Positions 1-8,139 of a DNA stretch of 64,000 nt are shown here, piece by piece. Position 1 is the stretch's first letter. Every line of letters begins with the position of its first letter. This stretch comes from Bradyrhizobium sp. 190 (lineage in GTDB: Bacteria > Pseudomonadota > Alphaproteobacteria > Rhizobiales > Xanthobacteraceae), in NCBI RefSeq assembly GCF_023073415.1, contig NZ_JADPJL010000035.1, positions 62,001 through 126,000 on the forward strand. The letters run 5' to 3'. Position numbers and translations under genes: made by a program. Under the pieces are notes generated by a model. The model saw only the letters and a list, made by a program, of their open reading frames with translations, searched no databases and was not told the origin of the DNA.

Positions 1-225
1 GGTCATACCGACGCGATCGGCGGCGAGGCGTATAACCAGGATCTTTCCGAGCGCCGCGCCGACACGATCAAGAAGTACCTGACCGAGAAGTACGGCATCG
101 TCGGTTCCAATCTCGTGACCGTCGGTTACGGCGAGAGCAAGCCGAAGGATCCGAATGCGCCGACGGACCCGACCAACCGCCGCGTTCAGGTCGTCAACAT
201 GGACACCAAGACCGCCTCGAAGTGA
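1..225 (+). CDS. OmpA-family C-terminal domain protein (5' truncated by window edge)
   Basis: Only the last 74 codons are in the window, in frame from base 1 to a TGA at 223-225. They hold the second half of an OmpA-like peptidoglycan-binding domain: GHTD, then YNQDLSERRA, a YL turn, VGYGESKP and the closing NRRVQV. In this family the Asp of the first motif and the Arg of the NRR motif hold the diaminopimelate of peptidoglycan. The gene is therefore probably an outer-membrane or periplasmic protein that tethers the envelope to the cell wall. The N-terminal half (barrel, lipoprotein or linker) lies outside, so the subtype is unknown. A strong hairpin terminator follows 16 bases after the stop. 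Confidence 0.85.
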   Translation, partial: GHTDAIGGEAYNQDLSERRADTIKKYLTEKYGIVGSNLVTVGYGESKPKDPNAPTDPTNRRVQVVNMDTKTASK

Positions 226-241
226 AGTCTTGAATGCGATC

Positions 242-272
242 ATCCGCCTGCCGCTTGCGGCAGGCGGATTTT
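242..272 (+). terminator. Rho-independent terminator of the OmpA-type gene
   Basis: A perfect 12-bp stem (242-253 with 258-269) with the loop CTTG is followed by TTTT. It ends the OmpA-type gene and also lies beyond the 3' end of the minus-strand kinase remnant. Confidence 0.85.
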
Positions 273-322
273 GAGTTGTCGCAGCCGCGACGCGACGTGA
301 CACTCGCCGATCCGTCGCAATC

Positions 323-959
323 TTAAGACTTGTCGAGAATTTCCCTGATCCTTGCCGCCAGCAAAACCTGGGTAACGGGCTTCTGGAGCAGTGACACGCC
401 GGCATCCAGCCGGCCCTGATGCACGATCGCATCCCGCGAATACCCGGTCATGAACAAGACCCTGAGGCCGGACTGGCGATGATGCAGTTGATCGGCCAAC
501 TCGCGGCCGTTTAGGCATGTCCTCGGCCTCGCGCCGGTACATGCCTTCCTGCGCCAGGGCCACTTCAGCGGCACGAAGCTGCGACGGCGAGGGCAGCGCA
601 AGCACCTTCGGCAACAGCGGCCACAGCATCGCCGCGGTCACGATCGACGACGCTGCGGTCATCGCCTTGACGATGCCTTCGATGCCATAGATCGGATACC
701 AAAGCGTGATGATCGACATCACATGGCCGACGCCGCACGCCATGATGAAGAGCGCGAACGCCCAGAACACCCATCCGAAATCGACATCGCGGCGCTTCGA
801 GACGAAGATCGACAGCGCAACCGGAATCGAAAAATAGGCGGAGGCAATGACGATATCCGACGCGACGTGCAGCCAGATCAGTTGCGGTTCCCACAGCAGG
901 CATATTCCGTGCGGTGCGAACATCGATGAATCGAGCAGACGTTCGAAGAAGGCCCACAT
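323..959 (-). pseudogene. Hybrid histidine kinase remnant: ethylene-receptor-like sensor joined out of frame to a receiver tail
   Basis: The first ~145 codons from the ATG at 957-959 encode a three-helix membrane sensor. Its order of motifs matches plant ETR1: an Asp in helix 1 (ASDIVIASAYFSIP), then CGVGH in helix 2, which corresponds to the copper-binding Cys and His of ETR1. A linker (AQEGMYRREAED) normally leads into the kinase core. At about 514-520 the reading frame changes. The other frame continues with the back half of a receiver domain (NGRELADQL, LFMTGYS, LLQKPV with the conserved Lys) to a TAA at 323-325. The dimerisation, ATPase and phospho-acceptor Asp regions are all missing. 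The simplest reading is one large internal deletion. A short sensor-only product of 239 aa could still be made. Confidence 0.8.
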
Positions 960-1083
960 GCCGTCGTTCCTTAAAACGGGGATTCGAGCGACTCATACAG
1001 CGATGAATCTACGGCGAGCCCACAACCCGCACAAGTCGAGCCGCCCTTGGATTGCTCGCTGCGCGCTCGATGCGATGGCCGCG

Positions 1084-2388
1084 TCAAATCCAGTTCTGGA
1101 AGATCATCAGGCGGCTGAACGTCGCCATCGAAGTACCTATGAACGCGGCCGATATCGGCAACATTGCGGCAAAGCTGGCAAAACAGACCGCAACATAGGC
1201 CCATAGCAGCCAACCGGGCATGCTGCCGCGTTTCAAGGCATACACCAGCGCAAAACTCGCCGTGGTCGCCGCCGGAAGGTAGTAGTACATGAACCCGAGC
1301 GTTCGCGGCAGCAATGCCCATGCGAGGTATGGGCCGAAATAGAACGCCAGCACCAGGAAGGCGTCGACCCGCCGCGTCACGATCCAGTCGCGCAGACAGA
1401 TCGCGACCGCAATCAGCGCCGGCCACAGGATCAGCGGGTTGCCGAGAAAGACGACGGCTGCGATCCGGTCGTCGCCGATCTTGTCGAAGAGATACCAGAC
1501 CGGGCGCACCAGGAACGGCCAGGACGGCCACGAACTCATATAGGTGTGGCCGGCGATCGCGGTCGTGGTGTTATCGCTGAAGATCCGCCGTTGCGCTTGC
1601 AGAATATCCGGGAACGAAAAACCGTAGAGCGGAATGAACGTCGCGAGATAGACGGCGGCCGGAATGAGCACGAAGCAGAAGGCGAAATGCCACCACCTGA
1701 AATCGGGCCAGAGATCGGGCCGGTACCAATCTTCTGGCCGCGCGTCGGCGAACCGGGTACGCCAGCTCTGCAGCAGGCCGATCACGGCGACGATGACGAT
1801 GCAGACCGCGAGCACGAACAGCCCGCTCCATTTGCAGCCGATCGACAGGCCGAAGCTGATCCCGGCAAGTGCGAACCAAAGATGCGGCCGCTCTTTTCGA
1901 AAGCCGTGCATGAACGCCGCGATCGCGAACAGGCTGAAGGTGAGCGCGAAAATATCCAGCATCGCGATACGCGATTGCACGAACAGCATCTGGTTGAAAA
2001 AGGCGAGCAGGCTCGCGGCAATGGCCGGTCCTTGCGCTGCGAACAGCGCCAGGCCGCACAGATACACCGCGACGATCGCGAGCGATCCGAACAGTACGCC
2101 CGGATAGCGCCAGCCCAGCGGCCCGTCGCCGAACGAATGGATCGACAGCGCGATGAACTGCTTGGCGAGCGGCGGATGCATCGGATTGGGCATCGGCTGT
2201 GGCATCACCGGCTCGAGCATCTGCCGCGCCGCCGGCACGTAATGCACCTCGTCGAAATAGAATTTCTCCGGCGTGGTAACGCCGATCAGCATCGCGAAAT
2301 GCGCGAGAACAAAAAGCACTGCCGCGATGATGCCCGTGCGCAACATCGAATCGGGCAGAATAGAATGTGATGGGGCTGCTGGCTTCAC
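1084..2388 (-). CDS. Membrane glycosyltransferase, GT39/PMT-like (dolichyl-phosphate-mannose-protein mannosyltransferase family)
   Basis: This 434-residue integral membrane protein has about ten hydrophobic segments. The first periplasmic loop carries the acidic signature FYFDEVHY (about residues 43-50) and then HPPLAK, the pattern of polyprenyl-phosphate-sugar-dependent transferases of the GT-C fold. A later RIAML-D segment is also typical. Such enzymes move mannose or another sugar from a lipid carrier onto protein or lipid at the outer face of the inner membrane. The acceptor cannot be told from sequence. The gene stands alone: its neighbour upstream (FecR) is divergent, with about 200 bp between. 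Confidence 0.8.
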   Translation of the reverse strand: MKPAAPSHSILPDSMLRTGIIAAVLFVLAHFAMLIGVTTPEKFYFDEVHYVPAARQMLEPVMPQPMPNPMHPPLAKQFIALSIHSFGDGPLGWRYPGVLFGSLAIVAVYLCGLALFAAQGPAIAASLLAFFNQMLFVQSRIAMLDIFALTFSLFAIAAFMHGFRKERPHLWFALAGISFGLSIGCKWSGLFVLAVCIVIVAVIGLLQSWRTRFADARPEDWYRPDLWPDFRWWHFAFCFVLIPAAVYLATFIPLYGFSFPDILQAQRRIFSDNTTTAIAGHTYMSSWPSWPFLVRPVWYLFDKIGDDRIAAVVFLGNPLILWPALIAVAICLRDWIVTRRVDAFLVLAFYFGPYLAWALLPRTLGFMYYYLPAATTASFALVYALKRGSMPGWLLWAYVAVCFASFAAMLPISAAFIGTSMATFSRLMIFQNWI

Positions 2389-2594
2389 GGACGATCCGAC
2401 TCGGATTCAGGCACTAGATGACATTGCGGCAAAATTGAGTGTGATAGCTCCGGATTTTTATGTCCATCGCATTGAACGGATTTCGATTTCGCAATCACTA
2501 ACCGACGGACGTGTAAGCCGCACGAGTGATAATTCTGCCACATCGCATGCGCGCGCGATCGGTACGATGTCGGGATAAATCGATCGGTTTTGAA

Positions 2595-3311
2595 ATGAAT
2601 TTCTGTAACTGCTTTTTTTCACTATCTGCAATTGGCCTGGTTTCTGTGTTGATGATTGCTCCCGCGCACGCGCAAACGCGCGTGGGCGAAGCGGCAGTCG
2701 TCAAGAATGAAGTGCTCCGCGTTGCCGGACCCTCGACCACGCAGATCAAGGTCGGCGATGGACTGGTCCGTGACGAAACCGTGCGCACCGGGATCGACAG
2801 CGCAACGCGGCTGGTGATGGCCGACAGCACCAATCTCTCGCTCGGACCCAACGCGACGCTCAAGCTCGACCGCACCGTTTTCGACGACGAGCATCACTAC
2901 CGCGAAGTCGCGGTGCGCATGACTTCGGGTGCGTTTCGTTTCGTCACCGGCCATTCGGACAAGGCCGCCTACAAGATCACGACGCCGCTGGCGACCATTG
3001 GCGTGCGCGGCACCACGCTCGACATCCTGTCACAGCGTGGCCAGACCATCGTCAACCTGCAGGACGGCGCTGCCTCGGTCTGCACGGTCAGCTTTGAATG
3101 CATCCAGCTCACCCGCCCCGGCGACACCGCCATCATCACCTCCGGCGGCGGCGGCAGATCGACGATCAAGAAGACCAACAATCCGCCATGGACGTTTGCC
3201 GCAACCTGCAGCGCCGCGGCAGGGCTTTGCAGCAAGACGCAATATGCGGATGCGACGCCGGTCATCGTCGATGACGGCAGCGATCCCACCGGTATGCTGT
3301 GCGGGCGCTGA
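2595..3311 (+). CDS. FecR-domain periplasmic protein
   Basis: The start is placed at the ATG at 2595 because a signal peptide follows directly (hydrophobic core SLSAIGLVSVLMIAP, cleavage after AHA). An in-frame start at 2526 would bury it. The mature part has the FecR fold: VGEAAVVKNEVLRVAG, then TRLVMADSTNLSLGPNATLKL, and the diagnostic TPLATIGVRGTTLDI. Four Cys in the C-terminal third may form disulfides. FecR domains act in surface signalling or bind cell-wall or ligand structures. There is no sigma factor or TonB receptor nearby. Its stop is two bases before the start of the beta-barrel gene, so the two are probably co-translated and may work as a pair. Confidence 0.85.
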   Translation: MNFCNCFFSLSAIGLVSVLMIAPAHAQTRVGEAAVVKNEVLRVAGPSTTQIKVGDGLVRDETVRTGIDSATRLVMADSTNLSLGPNATLKLDRTVFDDEHHYREVAVRMTSGAFRFVTGHSDKAAYKITTPLATIGVRGTTLDILSQRGQTIVNLQDGAASVCTVSFECIQLTRPGDTAIITSGGGGRSTIKKTNNPPWTFAATCSAAAGLCSKTQYADATPVIVDDGSDPTGMLCGR

Positions 3312-3313
3312 CC

Positions 3314-4489
3314 ATGGCAAGACGCGTTCGCAGCCTCACTTTATTGGCCGCGCTTGCGGTCATGGCCTTGCTTTCGCTTGTCCAGTCGTCGGCGTGGGCG
3401 CAGTCACCCTCGCCGTCACCTTCTCCAACACCGCTGGATGATTGCATCGAGTGCTATTCGCCGACGCCAACGCCGAGCCCGTCGCCAACACCAACACCTT
3501 CGGCTTCGCCGACCCCGACGCCGAGCCCATCGCCTACGCCGACACCCTCGGCCTCGCCGACCCCGACGCCGAGCACCAACGCGCCGCCGGCCGCCGTGTC
3601 TGGTTCGAACGCCGGATCGATCAACGATCTGGCCGGACAGCGCTTCAACCAGATGATCACCAACCGCGTGCTCGGCAACGTGCTGCTGGGGGTCAACGAG
3701 CAGGTCAATTGCAACGATTGCGTCAGCGCGTTCGGTTCGGCGGGTTCGTTCTCGGCCGGCATTCACGGCCGCAAGAACCTGACGCCCAATCTGTCGCTGC
3801 TCGCCGGCATCGCCTATGCCCAGTACAATGAAGGCGGCTACAGCGTCACCAGTTCGCCGATCGGCGCGTTTGCGCTGCGTTATGATTTCGTCGACTGGGG
3901 ATCATCGCGGCCGTTCTTCGATATCGGCACCATCCTGTCGCCATTCCAGAAGGTGCGCTATTCGCGCAGCTACACGACGAGCCTCGGCGCGGTATCGCTC
4001 GAAAGTTCGACCACGAGCGAGAATTACGCCGTCTATGGCCGTGCCGGCTGGATGAGCCGGCTGTCGCCGCGCGACGAGGTGGCAGCTTCCATCGAGGTCT
4101 GGCAGCTATGGCAGCGGGTGAAGGGCTATATGGATCCCACCACAGCCTTCAATCCGTTCGACGCCTCGATCGCCGATGGCACCGACCGCACCAACCTCGT
4201 CAAGGTCGGCGGACAGTGGACGCATCTGTTCGGCTCAAGCGTCGAAGCCAACATCAATGGCGGATGGGTGCAATCCTTCGGAACGCGATCCGGCATCGTC
4301 GCCAGCGTGACCGGCGACGGCACGATCGTGCCTGTCATCGGCAATCAGGGCTGGTTCGAATATGGCGGCCGGCTTGGCTTCCGCATTAGCAAGGGCTGGG
4401 TCGCCGACCTCTTCCTCAACGGCACCGCCGGCGCGCAGCCCGTCGGCAACACGCTTCACGGCGGCGTGGGTTTGAGGATCAGTTATTAA
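3314..4489 (+). CDS. Autotransporter-like outer-membrane beta-barrel protein with a PSPTP-repeat stalk
   Basis: The ATG at 3314 gives a clear signal peptide (hydrophobic LTLLAALAVMALLSL, cleavage near AWA); a GTG at 3299 is an alternative. After it comes a low-complexity stalk of Pro, Ser and Thr (about residues 32-92), then about 290 residues of alternating beta strands ending GGVGLRISY, the C-terminal aromatic signature of outer-membrane barrels. The layout resembles an autotransporter translocator with almost no passenger; the stalk would cross the periplasm or protrude. A Cys pair (CNDC) sits early in the barrel region and another (CIEC) just before the stalk. It starts two bases after the FecR stop, so the FecR protein may be its periplasmic or surface partner. 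Confidence 0.75.
   Translation: MARRVRSLTLLAALAVMALLSLVQSSAWAQSPSPSPSPTPLDDCIECYSPTPTPSPSPTPTPSASPTPTPSPSPTPTPSASPTPTPSTNAPPAAVSGSNAGSINDLAGQRFNQMITNRVLGNVLLGVNEQVNCNDCVSAFGSAGSFSAGIHGRKNLTPNLSLLAGIAYAQYNEGGYSVTSSPIGAFALRYDFVDWGSSRPFFDIGTILSPFQKVRYSRSYTTSLGAVSLESSTTSENYAVYGRAGWMSRLSPRDEVAASIEVWQLWQRVKGYMDPTTAFNPFDASIADGTDRTNLVKVGGQWTHLFGSSVEANINGGWVQSFGTRSGIVASVTGDGTIVPVIGNQGWFEYGGRLGFRISKGWVADLFLNGTAGAQPVGNTLHGGVGLRISY
3461..3577 (+). repeat. 48-bp in-frame tandem repeat coding the PTPTPSPSPTPTPSAS stalk
   Basis: Two full 48-bp units (3461-3508, 3509-3556) and a 21-bp partial unit (3557-3577) code 16-residue Pro/Ser/Thr blocks. Silent differences between units show that the repeat is not brand new. 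Length change by slippage would stay in frame and would only lengthen or shorten the stalk. Confidence 0.85.
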
Positions 4490-4495
4490 GAAAAT

Positions 4496-4587
4496 GTAGG
4501 GTGGGCAAAGGCGCGCGAGCGCCGTGCCCACCATCTCTCGGCATCGTTGTCGTGAATGGTGGGCACGCTTCGCTTTGCCCACCCTAC
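4496..4587. repeat. Dispersed intergenic palindrome (GTAGGGTGGGCAAAG type)
   Basis: Perfect 15-bp outer arms (4496-4510 GTAGGGTGGGCAAAG, 4573-4587 its complement) enclose a second pair of perfect 10-bp arms (4523-4532 and 4558-4567). It lies between two convergent genes, so it may serve as a two-way transcription stop. Palindromes of this style are common between genes in Bradyrhizobium. Confidence 0.8.
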
Positions 4588-4603
4588 GAATTCCGCGCCC
4601 GAT

Positions 4604-5092
4604 CTACGCCGCGGACTTCCCTTCATACGCCCGCTTCAGTTCTTCGACATCGAGCTTGACCATGCCCATCATCGCCTGCATCGCGCGTTGCGCCCCGGCT
4701 GTATCGGAACCGCCGATGTATTTCATCGCCGCGGTCGGCACGATCTGCCACGACACGCCGTAGCAATCCTTCAGCCAGCCACATTGCACGGCCTTGCCGC
4801 CGGCCGCCAGCAATGCGTCCCAGAGCCGATCGACCTCGGCCTGATCGGCGCAGTCGATCTTGAACGAGACGGCGTGGGTGAAGTCGAATGGCTTGTTGCC
4901 GTTCAGCGCCATGAACCGCTGGCCGGCCAGCGTGAATTCGACCACCAGCACCGAACCGGCCTTGCCGGCAGGACTATCGACGGTGTTCTTTTGGACTTTC
5001 TCGATCCGGGAATCGGGCAGCAGTGAGACGTACAGGTTTGCGGCCTCCTCAGCCTCGCTGCTAAACCACAGGCAGGGGGAAATCTTGGACAT
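4604..5092 (-). CDS. PhnB-like VOC superfamily protein
   Basis: This 162-residue cytoplasmic protein shows the PhnB / '3-demethylubiquinone methyltransferase-like' layout: an N-terminal SPCLWFSSEAEEA strand-helix, YVSLLPDS, a central FMALNGNK strand, and the tail WLKDCYGVSWQIVPT. The closing helix (MQAMMGMVKLDVEELKRAYEG) is also typical. The fold is a paired beta-alpha-beta-beta-beta unit; the substrate is unknown and the methyltransferase label of the Pfam family is not evidence of that reaction. It is 35 bases downstream of another VOC gene on the same strand, so the two are probably one transcript. Confidence 0.85.
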   Translation of the reverse strand: MSKISPCLWFSSEAEEAANLYVSLLPDSRIEKVQKNTVDSPAGKAGSVLVVEFTLAGQRFMALNGNKPFDFTHAVSFKIDCADQAEVDRLWDALLAAGGKAVQCGWLKDCYGVSWQIVPTAAMKYIGGSDTAGAQRAMQAMMGMVKLDVEELKRAYEGKSAA

Positions 5093-5127
5093 CGGGAGAA
5101 CTCCGGGTTGTCACAGGTTTGAAATGA

Positions 5128-5553
5128 TCAGGCTTGGGCCATCGCGGATTGCGCGGCGGCGACATCCATCCACATCACTTCCCAGTGGTGCCCATCGGGA
5201 TCTTCGAAGCTGCGGCCGTACATGAAGCCATAATCCTGCTTCGGACCCGGATCGGCGCCGCCGCCCGCGCCCTGCGCCTTCCCGACCACGTCGTCCACCG
5301 CGTCGCGGCTGTCGGCGGAAAGGCAGATCAGAACCTGGCTGGTAGCCTTGGCGTCGGCGATCTTCTTCGAAGTGAACTGCCGGTACTTGTCGTGAGTCAG
5401 CAGCATGACGTGGATGGCGTCGGAAAACACCATGCAGGACGCCGTGTCATCGGAGAATTGCGGGTTCTTTTCGCCGCCGATCGCCTGATAGAAGGCGGTC
5501 GAGCGGGCGAGATCGCTGACTGGCAAGTTGACGAAGATCATTTTAGCCATCAT
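5128..5553 (-). CDS. Glyoxalase/VOC family protein
   Basis: This 141-residue VOC protein starts with MIFVNLPVSDLARSTAFYQAIG and ends with FEDPDGHHWEVMWMD, the usual first and last strands of a glyoxalase-like half with a Glu metal-ligand position near the end. Bradyrhizobia carry many such lactoylglutathione-lyase-like proteins without a proven substrate. Two adjacent ATGs (5553 and 5550) could start it. It is first of a likely two-gene unit with the PhnB-like gene. The 120 bp upstream separate it from the hydratase gene and show no clear signal. Confidence 0.85.
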   Translation of the reverse strand: MMAKMIFVNLPVSDLARSTAFYQAIGGEKNPQFSDDTASCMVFSDAIHVMLLTHDKYRQFTSKKIADAKATSQVLICLSADSRDAVDDVVGKAQGAGGGADPGPKQDYGFMYGRSFEDPDGHHWEVMWMDVAAAQSAMAQA

Positions 5554-5675
5554 CGGGTTCCTTTTTTGGGAGGCTCAAGCCAAGGACGAACGCGCGGAGG
5601 CGGGTCCGACATCGATTTTCAAATTATTTTTGGCGGGCAGAAGGCCGTCTGACTGGATTCCCGGAGATCGCCGTC

Positions 5676-6413
5676 CTACCTGCCCTTGAAGTCGGGCTTG
5701 CGCTTTTCGGCGAACGCCTTGACGCCTTCCTTCAGGTCTTCGCTATCCCTGACGGCATCGAGCAGCCGCCGCACCTCGGCAACCCCTTCCAGCGGCCCCT
5801 TGGGCATGGCGTCGCGGGCGAGTTTCTTCAGCGCCCGGACCACCAGCGGCGCGTTGGCGGCGATTTTGGCCGCCATCTGCTGGGCGAGTGCGACATGCTG
5901 TCCCTTCGGCGCGACCTTGTTCACGAAGCCGATCTGGTAAGCGCGCTCCGCCGACATTTCCTCGCCGACCAGAAGGAACTCCATGGCGATCTTGTGCGGC
6001 ATTCGCGCCATCACCGAGGAGATGCCGCCGGCGGTGGTGCCGATCTTGCCCTCGGGGTAGATGAAGCGCGTCGTCTCCGATGCCACGCACATGTCCGCCA
6101 TCTGCACCAGCACGAAGGCGCCGCCGACGACCCATCCGGATGTCGCGGCAATGACCGGCTTGTCGAGTTCGACGCCCAATCCAGGCACCGCGTGCCACAT
6201 GTTAACGGGGAGATCATTCACGTCGGCGCCCACCGAAAAATACTTCTCTTCGGATGACGCAAGCACCGCAACACGGTCGTCACTTTCGTGAAAGCGGAGC
6301 CAGGCCGCGCGCAGCTCGTCGCACAGGGCGTTGTTGAGGGCATTGTGCGCGGACGCGCGATCCATCGTGATGGTGGCAATGTGTCCAGCGCTCTCATAGC
6401 GAACAAGCGTCAT
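5676..6413 (-). CDS. Enoyl-CoA hydratase/isomerase family protein
   Basis: The start is taken as the ATG at 6411-6413 (MTLVRYESAGHIATITMDR); longer in-frame extensions read through the cupin gene in another frame. The 245-residue product has the crotonase fold: ALNNALCDEL, the CoA-pocket segment EEKYFSVGADV, the oxyanion-hole turn GWVVGGAFVL and YPEGKIGTTAGGISS. It should act on an acyl-CoA thioester in the cytoplasm. It follows the cupin gene by 40 bases on the same strand, so the pair is likely an operon. The local context does not reveal the pathway. Confidence 0.88.
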   Translation of the reverse strand: MTLVRYESAGHIATITMDRASAHNALNNALCDELRAAWLRFHESDDRVAVLASSEEKYFSVGADVNDLPVNMWHAVPGLGVELDKPVIAATSGWVVGGAFVLVQMADMCVASETTRFIYPEGKIGTTAGGISSVMARMPHKIAMEFLLVGEEMSAERAYQIGFVNKVAPKGQHVALAQQMAAKIAANAPLVVRALKKLARDAMPKGPLEGVAEVRRLLDAVRDSEDLKEGVKAFAEKRKPDFKGR

Positions 6414-6453
6414 GGTATTCCCCGCGACATCCGCACGAAGGCGGCCTTCGTTA

Positions 6454-6978
6454 TTACTTCTTCTCGGCGGGATCCCGGTGCACCGGATCGACCCACAGCA
6501 CGGTCTCTGGCTTTTCCACCGGCTCGATGTCGAGGTTGATCGCCACCGCCTCGCCGTCGCTGCGCACCAGCACGCATTCCAGCACCTCGTCACGGCTGGC
6601 ATTGATCTCCTGGTGCGGCACGTAGGGCGGAACGAAGATGAAATCGCCGGGACCGGCTTCCGCGGTGAATTGCAGATGCTCGCCCCAGCGCATCCGCGCC
6701 TTGCCCTTCACGACATAGATGATGCTTTCGAGATGACCGTGATGGTGCGCGCCGGTCTTGGCGTCGGGCCGGATCGTCACGGTGCCCGCCCATAGTTTCT
6801 GCGCGCCGACGCGGGCGAAATTGATCGCGGCCTTGCGGTCCATGCCGGCGGTTGACGGCACGTTGGGATCGAGCTGATTGCCGGGAATGACGCGGACGCC
6901 GTCATGCTTCCAGCGCTCGTCATCGCCGTGCGAATGATCGTGATCGTGGGAATGGGTGTGGTCGTGCGTGCCGGTCAT
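6454..6978 (-). CDS. Cupin-domain protein with a His-rich N-terminus
   Basis: The start is the ATG at 6976-6978; earlier in-frame codons look non-coding. The 174-residue protein begins with a histidine-rich metal-binding-like leader (HDHTHSHDHDHSHGDD). One cupin barrel follows: GAHHHGHLESIIYVVKGKA gives the first metal motif and GDFIFVPPYVPHQE the second. Single-domain cupins of this kind are small metal-dependent dioxygenases, isomerases or binding proteins. It lies directly upstream of the enoyl-CoA hydratase, so both may act on the same carboxylic acid; that is inference from order only. Confidence 0.85.
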   Translation of the reverse strand: MTGTHDHTHSHDHDHSHGDDERWKHDGVRVIPGNQLDPNVPSTAGMDRKAAINFARVGAQKLWAGTVTIRPDAKTGAHHHGHLESIIYVVKGKARMRWGEHLQFTAEAGPGDFIFVPPYVPHQEINASRDEVLECVLVRSDGEAVAINLDIEPVEKPETVLWVDPVHRDPAEKK

Positions 6979-7133
6979 TGTGCGCTTTCTCGAAATATCG
7001 TTCGTCCGAACGGTATCGAAAACCGGGCCTGCAAACCAGAAGATTAAGGGAGCCGGCGGCGCATAGGCGCCCCGGTTTTCGTCATGGCCGGGGTCTTCCC
7101 TCGTCCATCTACGCCCTGGCGCCGTGCTGCGCA

Positions 7134-8114
7134 TCAGCGCCGTCTGGAAATCGCATCCGGATTGACGACATTCGTCGGCGTGCCCGCGGCATAGGCCAGG
7201 ATCTGGTCGAAAATGTCCGTGAACTGGATTTCGTATTCGTCGCGCGAGACGTAGCCGAGATGCGGCGTGCAGACGACGTTGTCCATGGTCAGCAGGGGAT
7301 CGTTGACGTCGCGGAGCGGTTCCTTGTCATAGACATCGATCGCCGCCATGCCGGGCCTTCCGGCGCGCAGCGCATTGACCAGCGCGTTCGGCTCGATCAA
7401 CGGCGCGCGGCTGGTGTTGACCAGCAGCGCCGAGGCCTTCATGCGCGCGAGATCTTCCGCCTTGACGATGCCGCGTGTGGCGTCGACCAGGCGCATGTGC
7501 AGCGAAAGCACGTCGCACCGTTCGAAGAAATCAGCCTTGCTGGCGGCGGTCTCGTAGCCGTCGGCACGGGCCTTCGCCATTGCCGGCTCGCGCGCCCACA
7601 CCAGCACGTTCATGCCGAACGCCTTGCCATAGCCGGCGACGACGGCGCCGATCCGCCCGTAGCCGTAGATGCCGAGAGTCTTGCCGCGGAGCGTATGGCC
7701 GACGCCGATCTGCCATTTGCCGGCCTTGAGCGCAGCCATCTGCTGCGGAATGGCGCGCATCGCTGCCAGGATTAGGCCCCAGGTGAACTCGGCGGTCGCA
7801 TAGGACGGCGTATCGGCGTGCTGGCTGGATGATACGACAATGCCGAGCCGGGTGCAGGTGTCGATGTCGATATGCGGAAAGACGCTGCGCTGGCTGATCA
7901 GCTTCAGTTTCGGCAGGCGCTCCAGCAGCGGCGTGCGTATTTGCGTGCGTTCGCGGATCAGCACCAGCGCCTCGGTGTCGCGCAGGCGTTCCGCCAACAC
8001 ATCGACGTCCTGGACGTGATCGTTCCAGATCGCGACGTCGTGTCCGGCCAGCTTGCCGAAGCAGTCGAGGGTGCGCAGCGTGTCGAAATAGTCGTCGAGG
8101 ATCGAGACCTTCAC
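7134..8114 (-). CDS. D-2-hydroxyacid dehydrogenase family protein
   Basis: This 326-residue protein has the two-domain layout of NAD-dependent D-isomer hydroxyacid dehydrogenases. The nucleotide-binding turn is LGIYGYGRIGAVVAGYG (about residues 147-163). The catalytic triad is readable: Arg in LLVNTSRAPLIE, Glu in DVYDKEPL and His in VCTPHLGY. It should reduce a 2-keto acid or oxidise a D-2-hydroxy acid in the cytoplasm. It resembles the SerA-like branch but lacks the ACT domain of many true phosphoglycerate dehydrogenases, so a role in serine synthesis is unlikely. The FKBP gene ends 25 bases upstream on the same strand. Confidence 0.87.
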   Translation of the reverse strand: MKVSILDDYFDTLRTLDCFGKLAGHDVAIWNDHVQDVDVLAERLRDTEALVLIRERTQIRTPLLERLPKLKLISQRSVFPHIDIDTCTRLGIVVSSSQHADTPSYATAEFTWGLILAAMRAIPQQMAALKAGKWQIGVGHTLRGKTLGIYGYGRIGAVVAGYGKAFGMNVLVWAREPAMAKARADGYETAASKADFFERCDVLSLHMRLVDATRGIVKAEDLARMKASALLVNTSRAPLIEPNALVNALRAGRPGMAAIDVYDKEPLRDVNDPLLTMDNVVCTPHLGYVSRDEYEIQFTDIFDQILAYAAGTPTNVVNPDAISRRR

Positions 8115-8139
8115 GATGCGCCTCCCCGTTGCGCGCGGT

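Noticed and set aside
3461..3577. The repeat block as a CRISPR array
   Set aside because: Units are contiguous without spacers, stay in frame and code a Pro-rich stalk.
3454..3762. Minus-strand frame with Gly-Val-Gly repeats
   Set aside because: It is the complement of the PSPTP repeat of the barrel gene, not a separate repeat protein.
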